Below, piece by piece: positions 8,890 through 17,429 of a stretch of DNA of 64,000 bases. The notes below the pieces were generated by a model. The model did no database searches and was not told where the DNA came from. It saw nothing but the letters and a program-made list of their open reading frames with translations. Every line of letters begins with the position of its first letter. Position 1 is the first letter of the stretch. The position numbers and the translations under genes were made by a program. The stretch lies in NCBI GenBank assembly GCA_937926205.1, contig CALEYL010000043.1:1-64000 (forward strand), given 5' to 3'. The DNA comes from an uncultured Saprospiraceae bacterium (lineage in GTDB: Bacteria > Bacteroidota > Bacteroidia > Chitinophagales > Saprospiraceae).

Positions 8890-9127
8890 CGCTATAGATA
8901 TTTAGGCTTTGTGCACAAGCGGAGCAGGAAGGCAAGTAGGATCAAAAGTGCAAAAAAGCAGATGTATGGGACCAGCCCAAGGCGCAGAGACCTTTGTCAG
9001 GTTACATATTGGTAGTGAAAAAAAGGGCTGGCAGCCAACTCTACCGGTTGACTAATTGACGGGCTGCTTGCCAAACTCATTACGAAAATGGCTAGCACCC
9101 GACAACGGTTAGTTACAAAGACTAAAA
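8890..9127. other. Non-coding spacer before the first accessory module
   Basis: No gene is seen. The word attggtagtga occurs near 9008 and again near 9200. The region separates the replication block from the accessory genes and marks a shift to AT-richer DNA. Confidence 0.3.
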
Positions 9128-9171
9128 GCTTTGCAATATAAAAAAACAGTACTACATTGCTGTGCGTAAAC
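9128..9171 (+). repeat. Short dispersed repeat R2, copy 1
   Basis: About 38 of 44 bases match the copy at 31233-31274, starting gctttgcaata and ending cgtaaac. Copy 1 lies 61 bp before the small membrane protein gene at 9233. Copy 2 lies 182 bp before the Tc toxin gene. Both are in the same orientation relative to the gene that follows. Confidence 0.6.
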
Positions 9172-9232
9172 AAGTAAGATTTTATTCGAGACACCTATAG
9201 TATTGGTAGTGACGGCTTAAAAGCATAGCAAA

Positions 9233-9712
9233 ATGGAAAAAAAGAACAATAAAGATTCTCAGTATTTAGGAAGTTTGCTCGAGCAATACAAATTATATGT
9301 TACTCTGTCCGATAACGTAAGTAATCGAAGGAATCAAAATAATCAATTTTATATTTCCTTATCCTCTGGTATTTTAGCTGCAGCTGCATTGTTATCTGGA
9401 AAAGAAAGTTTGCATCAAAAAGTTGATTTTATAAACTTAATAGTTGCATTTGTGGGAGTTCTCATTTCCTTTATCTGGCATATTAACATTAAGTCTTACC
9501 GGCAATTAAATTCAGGAAAGTTCAAAGTTATTCACGAAATGGAAAAGGAATTACCATTTCAATGTTTTGAAAAAGAATGGCTTTTTTTAAAAGCAGGAAA
9601 AGAAAAAAAAGATTATTTCCCTTTGTCTAGGATTGAACAATGGATTCCATTAATCATGATAATCCCACATTTAGCATTGTTAATATTGAGCGCTTATAGC
9701 CTGCTCAAGTGA
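9233..9712 (+). CDS. Small membrane protein, RipA/SLATT-like
   Basis: This 159-aa protein begins with a charged helical segment containing LYVTLSDNVSNRRNQNN. Predicted membrane helices follow at about 42-60 and 65-84, then a cytoplasmic segment and a third helix at about 135-157. The N-terminal helix directly before the membrane hairpin resembles RipA-family octameric membrane proteins and SLATT-type small membrane proteins. Those families are often found beside bacterial defence genes. It stands alone, preceded by repeat R2. The resemblance is by eye and the function unknown. Confidence 0.55.
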   Translation: MEKKNNKDSQYLGSLLEQYKLYVTLSDNVSNRRNQNNQFYISLSSGILAAAALLSGKESLHQKVDFINLIVAFVGVLISFIWHINIKSYRQLNSGKFKVIHEMEKELPFQCFEKEWLFLKAGKEKKDYFPLSRIEQWIPLIMIIPHLALLILSAYSLLK

Positions 9713-10026
9713 AAAATTAAATTAATGCAAATTTATTCTAAATTGATGCCACGAATATTTAGGGCTTAACCACTGACATGGGCTTCCTCGGGCATACCGC
9801 TCGTGCCAATGTTTCAGCTCTTGAATTTTAATAGAATTGCTACAAATGAACGGTAAAAAGCAATCGGTTCACTTCATGCGTAAGCACCAAGATGTTGTTA
9901 CTCTTCTCTATGGGTTATGTAAAGAGTTAAATTTGTTGGAATAGCTGAATTTGTCAAATTCGTTAAACTAAGATAACGATTATTATACGGATATACGATT
10001 TCAACCAATTTAATCAATTCAACACT
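9713..10026. other. Non-coding, AT-rich spacer
   Basis: No gene or clear regulatory structure is seen. Short inverted segments near 9930-9965 (aatttgttgg, gaatttgtcaaattcg) could be a decayed insertion-sequence end linked to the IS66-like remnant just downstream. Confidence 0.25.
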
Positions 10027-10179
10027 CTTTACACAACCACATAGGAAATGTACACAGCGGTATTTTCGTTTTGCACAAAATGATTTTAGTGTATAGCCGT
10101 TCGGCTGCCAGGCCGAGACCTGCCCAAACATCTCTTCCTTGCTAAGGTGTTTTTTTTCTGTTCCGATTTTTGACCCCAT
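10027..10179 (-). pseudogene. Remnant of an IS66-type TnpA-like helix-turn-helix protein
   Basis: A short minus-strand frame contains EEMFGQVSAWQPNGYTLKSF followed by CAKRKYR. This resembles the N-terminal helix-turn-helix of the small IS66 accessory protein TnpA, which typically reads as a MF...W...G.....FC pattern. The match degrades after about 50 residues and no TnpB or transposase partner is present. It is a decayed insertion-sequence fragment. Confidence 0.4.
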
Positions 10180-10304
10180 AAATATCCTTAACTTATTGCA
10201 GTGGGAAAAGGTGTGGGTTGCCGATTGCTTCCTCTTGAGTGAGAGCTCACAGATATTTGCCCCCTTCCTCAAAATCAACAACCTTCGTGGGCAACGGACG
10301 CCGC

Positions 10305-10469
10305 CAGCTCCAGGCGCTATCCTTTTCTAGCTTAGGTAATGGTGTTTTTGACTAAAGCATAAGCTTTGGCTCGACAATTGCTTGCTTCGATCTTTTAAAA
10401 TTAACGCTTTCAAGAATTTATCTATGAAAATCGGAACAAATTCTTCCCCTGTGCTTGCTTTTGTCAAAG
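10305..10469 (+). repeat. Upstream extension of cargo-boundary repeat, shared by copies A and B
   Basis: The stretch aligns with about 12158-12329: shared words include agctcc, aagaatttatctatgaaaa versus aggaatttatctatgaaaa, and a common cttgctttt before the core repeat. Copy C lacks most of this extension. Confidence 0.55.
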
Positions 10470-10668
10470 GACTCGAGTATTTTGCAAACTTAATATCAAC
10501 TGTCTGAAAGATAAGGATACTAGGCTATATCCATAGATACTGCTGAAGTTACAGCTTTCCTGCTTTTGACGGGACAGGCTGTTTAACTCCATGTATCCGC
10601 CACCGGTCTGAGGGATGTAGCTGAGCTTGGGGTATGTGCGGCGGCGGATGCACGGATATAAGTTTGCA
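10470..10668 (+). repeat. Cargo-boundary repeat, copy A
   Basis: About 199 bp beginning gactcgagtattttgcaa and ending in an imperfect inverted repeat (tgtatccgccaccg near 10598 and cggcggcggatgcac near 10639) bracketed by aac and gtt. Copies B (12330) and C (20391) share the same order of conserved blocks. Copy A lies 46 bp before the gene at 10715. Confidence 0.8.
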
Positions 10669-10714
10669 GGCAAGTAACCTGAAATCTTATTCTTAAACTG
10701 GCAAAAAAGATATT

Positions 10715-11638
10715 ATGACAGAACAAACGAAAACAAATTATTCTGAACCGAAGATCTTATCAGATGTTCTCCTGATTCAAAATTCCATTAACTACTTAAA
10801 GAAAAAAAAAGCTAAAAATAGATTAAACAACTTAATTGAAAAAACAAATGTTCGAGAAAAAAATGAATTCCATGATTTTATATTCGATTTGATAAGAGAA
10901 CTCAATCCAATTCGTAAAAAATTTCTATTTATTGGAATTGCTTCCTATCTTTTAACACTTGGGTTATTGTCCTTAATTACGAGTAAAGTAATAATTTCTA
11001 ATTTCTTTGTTTGGGTGTTTATGGTTTTAACTTGGTTGATAAGCTTATACTATATCAAGCAATATCTTTCTGCAGATCGGTTTATCAATAATTATAAGAA
11101 TGGTATTTGGAATATGTATCTGATTAACTTGCTTATTCTTATGGATATTCCCTTTGCGTTATACTTAAGAGATTTTAATATGGAAAATGATTTTAGAAAT
11201 ATGGAATTTATTAGCCCTGATCTTATAAGACATTATTCTGCTAAAAGAGAAAGTGAAATTTTAAATAAAATAATAGACAAAATTCCTTGCTTTAGTTTCG
11301 TGAATGAAAGGGACAGAAATCCAATTCATAGTGCATTAAGGGTTTGTGTTCAAGATGATAAATGGCAAGATTATTTCGATTTTTTTGCCAATAAATCGAA
11401 ATTAATTTTAATTGATATTTATGAAAAAAAAATATCAAATGGAGTAAAATTCGAACTTGAATGGATAAATAAAAATAAAAAATGGAGCTCGGTTTTTATT
11501 GCAATGAATAACATTGTGGCAAAAGAAATTAAATATATATATCCTGAATCAAGCTTTGCAAAAAAAAGAATTAAAGATTATCATCATAATGATGAACTTG
11601 CAAAAGGATTAAATGATATGATTTTTTGGGTTGGGTAA
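10715..11638 (+). CDS. Membrane protein with a C-terminal Rossmann/TIR-like domain
   Basis: This 307-aa protein has a lysine-rich N-terminal cytoplasmic segment, two or three transmembrane helices (about 69-88, 93-112 and possibly 128-150) and a C-terminal soluble domain (about 170-307). That domain has the rhythm of TIR-like or SLOG-like folds: DDKWQDYFDFFANKSKLILI followed by a strand and FELEWINKNKKWSSVFI. It has the short-strand, A..I.I..., WE pattern seen in membrane-bound TIR-type defence proteins. The domain call is inference from pattern. Composition is strongly AT-rich (many Lys, Asn, Ile), and it is the sole gene between boundary repeats A and B. Confidence 0.5.
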   Translation: MTEQTKTNYSEPKILSDVLLIQNSINYLKKKKAKNRLNNLIEKTNVREKNEFHDFIFDLIRELNPIRKKFLFIGIASYLLTLGLLSLITSKVIISNFFVWVFMVLTWLISLYYIKQYLSADRFINNYKNGIWNMYLINLLILMDIPFALYLRDFNMENDFRNMEFISPDLIRHYSAKRESEILNKIIDKIPCFSFVNERDRNPIHSALRVCVQDDKWQDYFDFFANKSKLILIDIYEKKISNGVKFELEWINKNKKWSSVFIAMNNIVAKEIKYIYPESSFAKKRIKDYHHNDELAKGLNDMIFWVG

Positions 11639-12329
11639 AAAATACAGTAATTACTCAGTCTATTCCTTGTCACCCAAAGCCACGATGGGCAGGACTCATT
11701 CCTGCCTGAAGTCTGTAAGGTAGGTAGAAAAAAAATAACGATACTGTTTTATTGAACTCGAAATGAAAAATTATTCTAATCGCGAAAATTGCATTTTAGG
11801 AATAATTTTATTGAATATTTTTTTAACGCATCAAAAACATTTACTCACCGCTTTTGGAAAGTGTGAACTAATGAATACCATGTTGCAAAGGATTTTGTGC
11901 CTTTTTCTGTTCGGAATCATTGAGTTACTTTTATGCAAACAACTACCGAATAGCTATTTCAGTGTAAGCAACTGATGAACCAGATCTAATCCTACTGTAG
12001 TTTTTTACGACGGAGGATAAAGCGACTTGCCTTGCCTTTGGTAAACCCACTATAAGGTCATATTAGTTTTGCCCAATTTGGGAACGAAGTTCGAGCCACA
12101 GGAAGTAGGTGATTGATTCCTCTAGCTTCAAAATGGGAATGTTTTCAGGGCAGTGGGCGCCTCTAGCTCCGGGCAACGGCCTTTTCAAGCTTGTTTAAAG
12201 ATATTTTGAATGAAGCACGCGCATCGCGGCTAGGCAACTAATTGCTAAGACCCTTTAAAATAAACACTTTCAGGAATTTATCTATGAAAAATTGAATAAA
12301 TTCTTTCCCCATGCTTGCTTTTATGAGAC
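11639..12329. other. Non-coding spacer including the extension of repeat copy B
   Basis: A 70-codon frame at 11763-11975 is Leu/Ile-rich but has no supporting promoter or homology I recognise. From about 12158 the sequence aligns with the extension of repeat A (10305-10469). No other feature is seen. Confidence 0.35.
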
Positions 12330-12522
12330 GACTCGAGTATTTTGCAACCTTAGTATCAACTATCTGAAAGATAAGGATACTATGCAATATCCATAGATAC
12401 TGCTGAAGTTACTGCTTTTAAAGGGACAGGCTGTTCAACTTCATGTATCCGACACCGGTCTAAAAGTCGTGGTAAAGTAAACTGGTGTGCGGTGGTGGCG
12501 GATGCACTACTAAAAGTTCGAG
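12330..12522 (+). repeat. Cargo-boundary repeat, copy B
   Basis: About 193 bp with the same block order as copies A and C. It starts gactcgagtattttgcaa, contains tgaaagataaggatact and atccatagatactgctgaagtt as in A, and ends with the imperfect hairpin (tgtatccgacaccg and cggtggtggcggatgca). It ends 20 bp before the first gene of the six-gene operon. Confidence 0.8.
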
Positions 12523-12542
12523 GGTATAAAAAATAAATAAAC

Positions 12543-13322
12543 ATGGAAATCAATAATAAACCAACCCCGACTGATCTGTTTTGGCAACTTTCGTTAGCGG
12601 TAAACGCAGCATTCAAGGGCCTCTTAGGCTCTAGTGGACAATCTGGCCACATATGTGCCCGAACGCTATTTATTTGCGAGGAGCTAGACCTTTCAAAAGG
12701 ATGGGAATCATTAATGAATCAACTTGTATCAGCCTTACCGCAAGAGACATCTAATGGTGATGTGGTTGTTATTCCAGACAAGATAGTTGCTATAAGCTTA
12801 AGCAGGTTAGGTCCAAAATCTATTATTTCCGACCCGGATCCAAAGACTATTGACTCGACCGAACGCACTAATCTCGCAAATATGTGGTCGATCAGACTTG
12901 GCTTTCCAATTGAATCAAAACATCTTTTACTCGCCGATGAATATTCTGAAGATCTTGTGACACTTGGAACCGATGACCATAATCAACGCAGCTATGAATT
13001 GGCTTCTAAAATATGTGATCAACTAGGACTTGTCGTTGATGTTATCATTTCCGATACAGATACAGGGCTAGATGTCCGAGAGCCCCTAATCGGAACCGTC
13101 ACAATTGCGGCCACTCCACTTGGTGCAACTAATGGTGTTAATATTTATGAAGCAATGCGATGTGCAGTAGCTGCAGAGTTCGTCCGAGGCCACACTCGAA
13201 AAATACCAATTGTTGTCTGTGTGCCAGCCGAACGTAGAAGGTTCCGAAAAGGCATTGGCCAAAAAAGACATTATCTAGGCATGCTTGATGCTAATAAAGA
13301 ACCATTTATTGCACATGCGTAG
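12543..13322 (+). CDS. CofE-like (F420-0:L-glutamate ligase family) protein
   Basis: This 259-aa protein matches the CofE fold along its length. GDVVVIPDKIVAISLSR (about residue 76) corresponds to the GDVLVV..K.VSKAEGR segment of CofE. IISDTDTGLDVREPLIGTVT (about 168) corresponds to the IITDTxG..xRxG..G..IG segment, and a terminal AEFVRGHTRKIPIVV stretch to the C-terminal helix and strand. CofE enzymes form amide bonds from amino acids to acidic substrates using GTP. Nothing else in the window points to F420 biosynthesis, so this copy probably ligates an amino acid to another acid. It opens a co-directional operon and lies 20 bp after boundary repeat B. Family likely; substrate unknown. Confidence 0.68.
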   Translation: MEINNKPTPTDLFWQLSLAVNAAFKGLLGSSGQSGHICARTLFICEELDLSKGWESLMNQLVSALPQETSNGDVVVIPDKIVAISLSRLGPKSIISDPDPKTIDSTERTNLANMWSIRLGFPIESKHLLLADEYSEDLVTLGTDDHNQRSYELASKICDQLGLVVDVIISDTDTGLDVREPLIGTVTIAATPLGATNGVNIYEAMRCAVAAEFVRGHTRKIPIVVCVPAERRRFRKGIGQKRHYLGMLDANKEPFIAHA

Positions 13323-13366
13323 TCTAGTATTCAGAAAAAATTAATTTAAGAATATAATTTAATGAA

Positions 13367-14236
13367 ATGAATTATTCTCAAAAACGTGAATCACTTTGGC
13401 GATTCGTTGAAGGGGCATCATTAGTTCGTGCAGTAGGTGCATATGACGCTATCACAGCTCAACTAATCGAAGAATCAGAGTTTGAGGCAATTTGGGCCGG
13501 AAGTTTGGGTATCTGCACTGCTCTTGGTTACCCTGATTCAGACATTGTAAATATGAACGAGTTTTTGGATGCTGCTCGTGTCCTTAATAGATCCACAAAT
13601 ATACCTGTAATTGCAGATTGTAATAGCGGCTATGGAGGTATCAATAATGTAGTTCGAATGGTAAAAGAATATGAAAACGCAGGTATTGCAGCAATATGTA
13701 TTGAGGACCAGGTCTTTCCAAAGAAAAATAGTTTCTATTCCGGTATTCATGAGCTTGAAGAAACAAATCTTTTTTGCGAAAAGTTGAGAGCAGCCGTCCA
13801 AACCAGAGAGGATTCCAAATTTATGATAATTGCCCGTATCGAGGCTTTAATTGCTGGAAGAGATATTACCGAAGCTCTGGATAGAGCCCATGCTTATAAG
13901 CTCGCTGGTGCTGATATTATTGCCATCCATTCTAAAAGTAAAACTCCAGACGAGATCATTCACTTTTTAGAATCCTGGGCATCCGAAACCCCGGTCATGA
14001 TAATCCCTACGACTTACTACCTTTCTGTTGAGCAGTTAATGGAATTGAAAGTTTCAATAGTTGTATATGCAAACCAGGTCTTACGTGCCATTGTTCCGAG
14101 TGCCAAAAAATTACTCATGCAAATTTCGGATCATCCTGGCAATATTAACATTCCCTCACACCGAATTGCAGACCTTGACGAAATTTTTCAACTTCACCGA
14201 ATGAATTCCTCGAGTGATTACTTCACAAAAAAATAA
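13367..14236 (+). CDS. Phosphoenolpyruvate mutase / isocitrate lyase superfamily enzyme
   Basis: This 289-aa TIM-barrel protein is closest to PEP mutase. CIEDQVFPKKNSFY (near residue 112) corresponds to the EDKxxPKxNS signature that gates the PEP mutase active site. IARIEALIAGRDITEALDRA (near 154) and GADIIAIHSKSKTPDEI match conserved barrel strands. PEP mutase makes phosphonopyruvate, the first C-P bond step of nearly all phosphonate pathways. Two key positions differ: Q replaces K in EDK, and the metal-site segment reads ADCNSGYG where DGDTGYG is usual. It may therefore be a related lyase or hydrolase. Lies 44 bp after the ligase gene. Its stop is one base before the next ATG. Confidence 0.72.
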   Translation: MNYSQKRESLWRFVEGASLVRAVGAYDAITAQLIEESEFEAIWAGSLGICTALGYPDSDIVNMNEFLDAARVLNRSTNIPVIADCNSGYGGINNVVRMVKEYENAGIAAICIEDQVFPKKNSFYSGIHELEETNLFCEKLRAAVQTREDSKFMIIARIEALIAGRDITEALDRAHAYKLAGADIIAIHSKSKTPDEIIHFLESWASETPVMIIPTTYYLSVEQLMELKVSIVVYANQVLRAIVPSAKKLLMQISDHPGNINIPSHRIADLDEIFQLHRMNSSSDYFTKK

Positions 14237-14237
14237 T

Positions 14238-15170
14238 ATGAATGTTTTGCTAATGAGTCCAATTTCTTCAGAGGCAGTGGATTTTATCCGGTCTAAACAC
14301 TCACTTTTTGCACAATATGAAAGTAGTATTAGTGTTCCTTGGAACAGGAGTCAAGCTGATGTTATAATAACTAGGAGTGGGCCAATACTCGACCAAAGTT
14401 TTCTCGATGGAATGCCCCGCCTTCGGGCTATTATACGATCAGGAGCAGGTATCGATAATATCGATACCAAGTATCTAGAAAGAATGTCGATTCCTTTATA
14501 TAGAATTACTGACCACCATGCAAATGCGGTGGCTGAACTAGCGTTCGGACTTTTTCTTGATCTCGCTCGTAACATCACATACTATGATAAAACGATGCGG
14601 GAAGGTCTTTGGAAAAAGGGCAGCCGATTAGGAATGGAAATGCGAGGCAAGATGATGGGAATAGTGGGGTTGGGAAGGATTGGGATACGCTTAGCTGAAC
14701 TTTCTCGAAGTTGGGATATAAATGTGTCGGGAGTCGTAGGTGATTTCTCTAACGAACGTCGTGACAAACTGCGTTCGGTAGGCGTAGATCTAGTGCAATC
14801 TTTATATGAATTACCCGCTAAGACAGACCTGATTGCAGTCACTCTTCCGCTTAATGAAGGAACAAGGTCTTTGATAGATGCAGAGTTTATTTCACAAATG
14901 AAGAAAACATCTCTTTTAGTAAACGTTGGTAGAGGAGGGACTATTGATGATGATGCGCTTTTTGACGCACTTTTAAAAAATAATATTTCAGGGGCCGCAC
15001 TTGATGTCCATAATTATGAGGGTATTCAATCCAGATTTTCAAAACTTAACAATGTCGTTTTGACCCCCCATATAGGCAGCTCGACTATAGAGGCTCAAAC
15101 ACTGATTGGAAGAGAAGTAATAAAGCATCTTACATCAATCGAACGGCACTTAAAGTACAAAAAACACTAG
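14238..15170 (+). CDS. D-isomer-specific 2-hydroxyacid dehydrogenase
   Basis: This 310-aa enzyme belongs to the PGDH/2-hydroxyacid dehydrogenase family. It has an N-terminal catalytic half, a dinucleotide-binding motif GIVGLGRIG near residue 148, the catalytic Arg in NVGRGGTIDD near 240, a downstream acidic residue, and catalytic His in LTPHIGSS near 285. The family reduces 2-oxoacids with NAD(P)H. Directly after a PEP-mutase-like gene, an attractive substrate is phosphonopyruvate, giving phosphonolactate; this is inference. The ATG at 14238 is preferred over the GTG at 14214, which would overlap the upstream gene. Confidence 0.85.
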   Translation: MNVLLMSPISSEAVDFIRSKHSLFAQYESSISVPWNRSQADVIITRSGPILDQSFLDGMPRLRAIIRSGAGIDNIDTKYLERMSIPLYRITDHHANAVAELAFGLFLDLARNITYYDKTMREGLWKKGSRLGMEMRGKMMGIVGLGRIGIRLAELSRSWDINVSGVVGDFSNERRDKLRSVGVDLVQSLYELPAKTDLIAVTLPLNEGTRSLIDAEFISQMKKTSLLVNVGRGGTIDDDALFDALLKNNISGAALDVHNYEGIQSRFSKLNNVVLTPHIGSSTIEAQTLIGREVIKHLTSIERHLKYKKH

Positions 15171-15191
15171 GAGTAAAAAATCGATAACACT

Positions 15192-16280
15192 ATGCATACG
15201 ATTTTCATTGCATCATCGACTGCTTCTTTGAACGAAGCCCATGCTATAAAAAGTACTCTTAAAGGCGTGGCAGAAGTAACTGTTTGGGATGAGGGTATAT
15301 TCAAATTATCCTCCTATATTCTTGAAGTACTTGAAGGCGCGGTAAAGGGATTTGATTTTGGGATATTCTTGATGGGAGCGGATGATCTTCGTCAAAAGAA
15401 CAAAGGATCAATTACATCCACCGTACCTCGAGATAATGTAATTTTTGAGTGCGGGCTTTTCATAGGTTCATTGGGGCGTAAACGATCTTTCATAGTTGTC
15501 CCAAAAAACGTCCAGAACCTTGAGCTTCCTTCTGACCTCCAAGGGTTGGTTATTGCAAGTTACCATATTAATAAGAGAGGGACAGGAGATTTTACTACAA
15601 CGTGTGAAGCGATATCCCAAGCTATTGCAGCATTCGAAAAATTAGAAGAGAATGAGCATCATATACTTGGAAAGGACGCTACAATCATCGGGATTGAACC
15701 AGGCGTTCGACTTGAGGCAAGAGAAAACAATAGTTTAATTCATCATAAAGGGCGGCTTGCACCAATTTATACAGGGAATTTTTTGCGGAATGCAGAAAAA
15801 GATATTTGTATCATTGGTTTGTCTCTCTGGTCTTTTATCAATTACTTTGATTCAAGGCCAAGGGAAGAAGTAAAAGAACCAATTGTCGATGCCCTCAACC
15901 GGGGCGTGTCAATCAGCCTCCTATTCTTGGACCCTCAATCCTATTATGCAAAACATATTGTTCATGAAAGAAAAGATAAGCGTCTTTTAGAACAAATAAG
16001 ACAAGCCATTAACCGAGCCTTACAACTACGATCTGAACTTGAAGAAGTGACGAATGGCCAGAAGATCAATCTTAGGCAATATTCAAGCTTTCCGTTTGGT
16101 CAAATGAAGCGGGTAGATGCAGGCACAGACAATGGCAGAATTCTTGGTTACCATTACTTGACGCTGGACAAGAGACCAAGTATTCCATATTTTGAGATAA
16201 GAAAGAAAGCAAACCCTGTTCTTTTTTTACAATACGACCAGGCCATAGCTCAAATTTTAGAAGGCAGTAAGGAAATCTAA
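15192..16280 (+). CDS. TIR-like nucleotide-binding protein with PLD-like C-terminal domain
   Basis: This 362-aa protein has two domains. Residues 1-155 match the PF10137-type TIR-like domain known from CAP12/TIR effectors of CBASS and Pycsar systems. Signs are an IFIASSTASLNEA start, FDFGIFLMGADD near 54, RDNVIFECGLFIG near 82 with the likely catalytic Glu, and LPSDLQGLV near 115. Residues about 180-362 resemble DUF5919/phospholipase-D-like domains (AEKDICIIGLSLWSF, ALNRGVSISLLFLDPQ, and a terminal PYFEIRKK segment). TIR domains of this kind cleave NAD or bind cyclic nucleotides. No cyclase gene is visible nearby. It lies inside the metabolic operon, 21 bp after the dehydrogenase and 16 bp before the enolase-superfamily gene. 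Confidence 0.72.
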   Translation: MHTIFIASSTASLNEAHAIKSTLKGVAEVTVWDEGIFKLSSYILEVLEGAVKGFDFGIFLMGADDLRQKNKGSITSTVPRDNVIFECGLFIGSLGRKRSFIVVPKNVQNLELPSDLQGLVIASYHINKRGTGDFTTTCEAISQAIAAFEKLEENEHHILGKDATIIGIEPGVRLEARENNSLIHHKGRLAPIYTGNFLRNAEKDICIIGLSLWSFINYFDSRPREEVKEPIVDALNRGVSISLLFLDPQSYYAKHIVHERKDKRLLEQIRQAINRALQLRSELEEVTNGQKINLRQYSSFPFGQMKRVDAGTDNGRILGYHYLTLDKRPSIPYFEIRKKANPVLFLQYDQAIAQILEGSKEI

Positions 16281-16296
16281 ATTAAATGCTTCATGT

Positions 16297-17412
16297 ATGA
16301 AGATCACTGAAATTGAATTACGGGAAATTAAGATGAAGAGAAAGAATCCATTTCTCTCTTCACGTGGACTTACACAGGATCGCCGCATAATACTTGTTTT
16401 TGTCCGGGATAGTGGTGGATTGGAAGGATGGGGTGAAAGTAGTGCTCCCGAAGAGCCAAGATATTGTGAGGAATGGACTGAATCAGCTTGGTCTATACTG
16501 GAATCCTTTCTGATTCCACATGTTCTTCGAGAACCTGACATTGGCCCTGACAGAACATGGGGATTGTTATCAACTTACCGGGGTAACCGGATGGCTAAAT
16601 CTGCCATTGAAATGGCAGTTTGGGATCTAGAAGCTAAGAATTTAGGCTTACCGCTTTGGAAGATACTTGGAGGTAAACCAGATCCCATTCCGTGTGGTGT
16701 ATCATTAGGTATAGCATCATCAGTTGTTGAATTACTGAATAGGATCGACAAGGAACTGGAATCAGGCTACCAAAGAATAAAGCTTAAAATTCAACCTTTG
16801 TGGGATGTTGAGATTGTCAAACAGGTAAGGAAGGTCTATCCCGAGATTGCACTAATGGTAGATGCAAATGGTGCTTACAGTATCGAAGATATTTCGTTGC
16901 TCAGGAAGTTTGATGAATTTAATCTTATGATGATCGAACAACCTTTTGCACCTGATGATTTGTTGGCTTACCGGTTGGCAGCAAGAGCACTTTCAACAAA
17001 ACTTTGTCTTGATGAGACAATCGTTTCCCATCAATCAGTGAAGGCTGCAGCAGAGTTTGAATTATGTTCTTTAGTAAACTTGAAGCTTGGGCGATTGGGC
17101 GGCCACACGGAATCAAGGCTAGCTAAAATGGCATGCCAGTTAGGAGGAATTGAAACTTGGTGTGGCGGGCAACATGAAACTGGTCTTGGCCGTGCGCACA
17201 ATATTGCACTGGCTTCACATTTAACAAGAACGCTGCCCGCTGAATTGTCCGCCAGTTTAAGGTATTGGGAGAAAGACATTATCATACCCGAAATTACAAT
17301 TGAACCTAATGGAAGTCTACTTCTTCGCAACGAACCGGGAATAGGTTACGAACTTGATCGTGCATTTATTGATAGTGTAACAGTACGGAAAAAATGTTTT
17401 GTCGAATCTTAA
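16297..17412 (+). CDS. Enolase-superfamily enzyme, OSBS/N-succinylamino acid racemase type
   Basis: This 371-aa protein has all muconate lactonising-subgroup marks: the catalytic KLK near residue 164, metal ligands in VDANGAY near 190, EQPF near 213 and LDET near 238, and the second catalytic Lys in NLKLGRLGG near 265. The late motif GGQHETGLGRAHN near 290 is typical of type II o-succinylbenzoate synthases and N-succinylamino acid racemases (usual form GGMxETGIGRAHN). It abstracts the alpha-proton of a carboxylate. Since the organism carries the futalosine gene mqnD, a menaquinone OSBS role is unlikely; racemisation or dehydration of an operon intermediate is more plausible. Complete length for the family. 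Confidence 0.83.
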   Translation: MKITEIELREIKMKRKNPFLSSRGLTQDRRIILVFVRDSGGLEGWGESSAPEEPRYCEEWTESAWSILESFLIPHVLREPDIGPDRTWGLLSTYRGNRMAKSAIEMAVWDLEAKNLGLPLWKILGGKPDPIPCGVSLGIASSVVELLNRIDKELESGYQRIKLKIQPLWDVEIVKQVRKVYPEIALMVDANGAYSIEDISLLRKFDEFNLMMIEQPFAPDDLLAYRLAARALSTKLCLDETIVSHQSVKAAAEFELCSLVNLKLGRLGGHTESRLAKMACQLGGIETWCGGQHETGLGRAHNIALASHLTRTLPAELSASLRYWEKDIIIPEITIEPNGSLLLRNEPGIGYELDRAFIDSVTVRKKCFVES

Positions 17413-17429
17413 ACACAATAAGGTAAAAA

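Noticed and set aside
11763..11975. A 70-codon Leu/Ile-rich frame between repeats A and B
   Set aside because: AT-rich DNA gives hydrophobic frames by chance; there is no promoter and no neighbouring gene in tight spacing. Mentioned only in the spacer entry.
10470..12522. Retron msr/msd as an explanation of repeats A and B
   Set aside because: No reverse transcriptase gene lies next to any copy, and three copies precede unrelated genes.
12543..13322. True F420 biosynthesis
   Set aside because: No CofC, CofD, CofG or CofH genes are present and the neighbours point to other substrates; only the CofE-like fold is supported.
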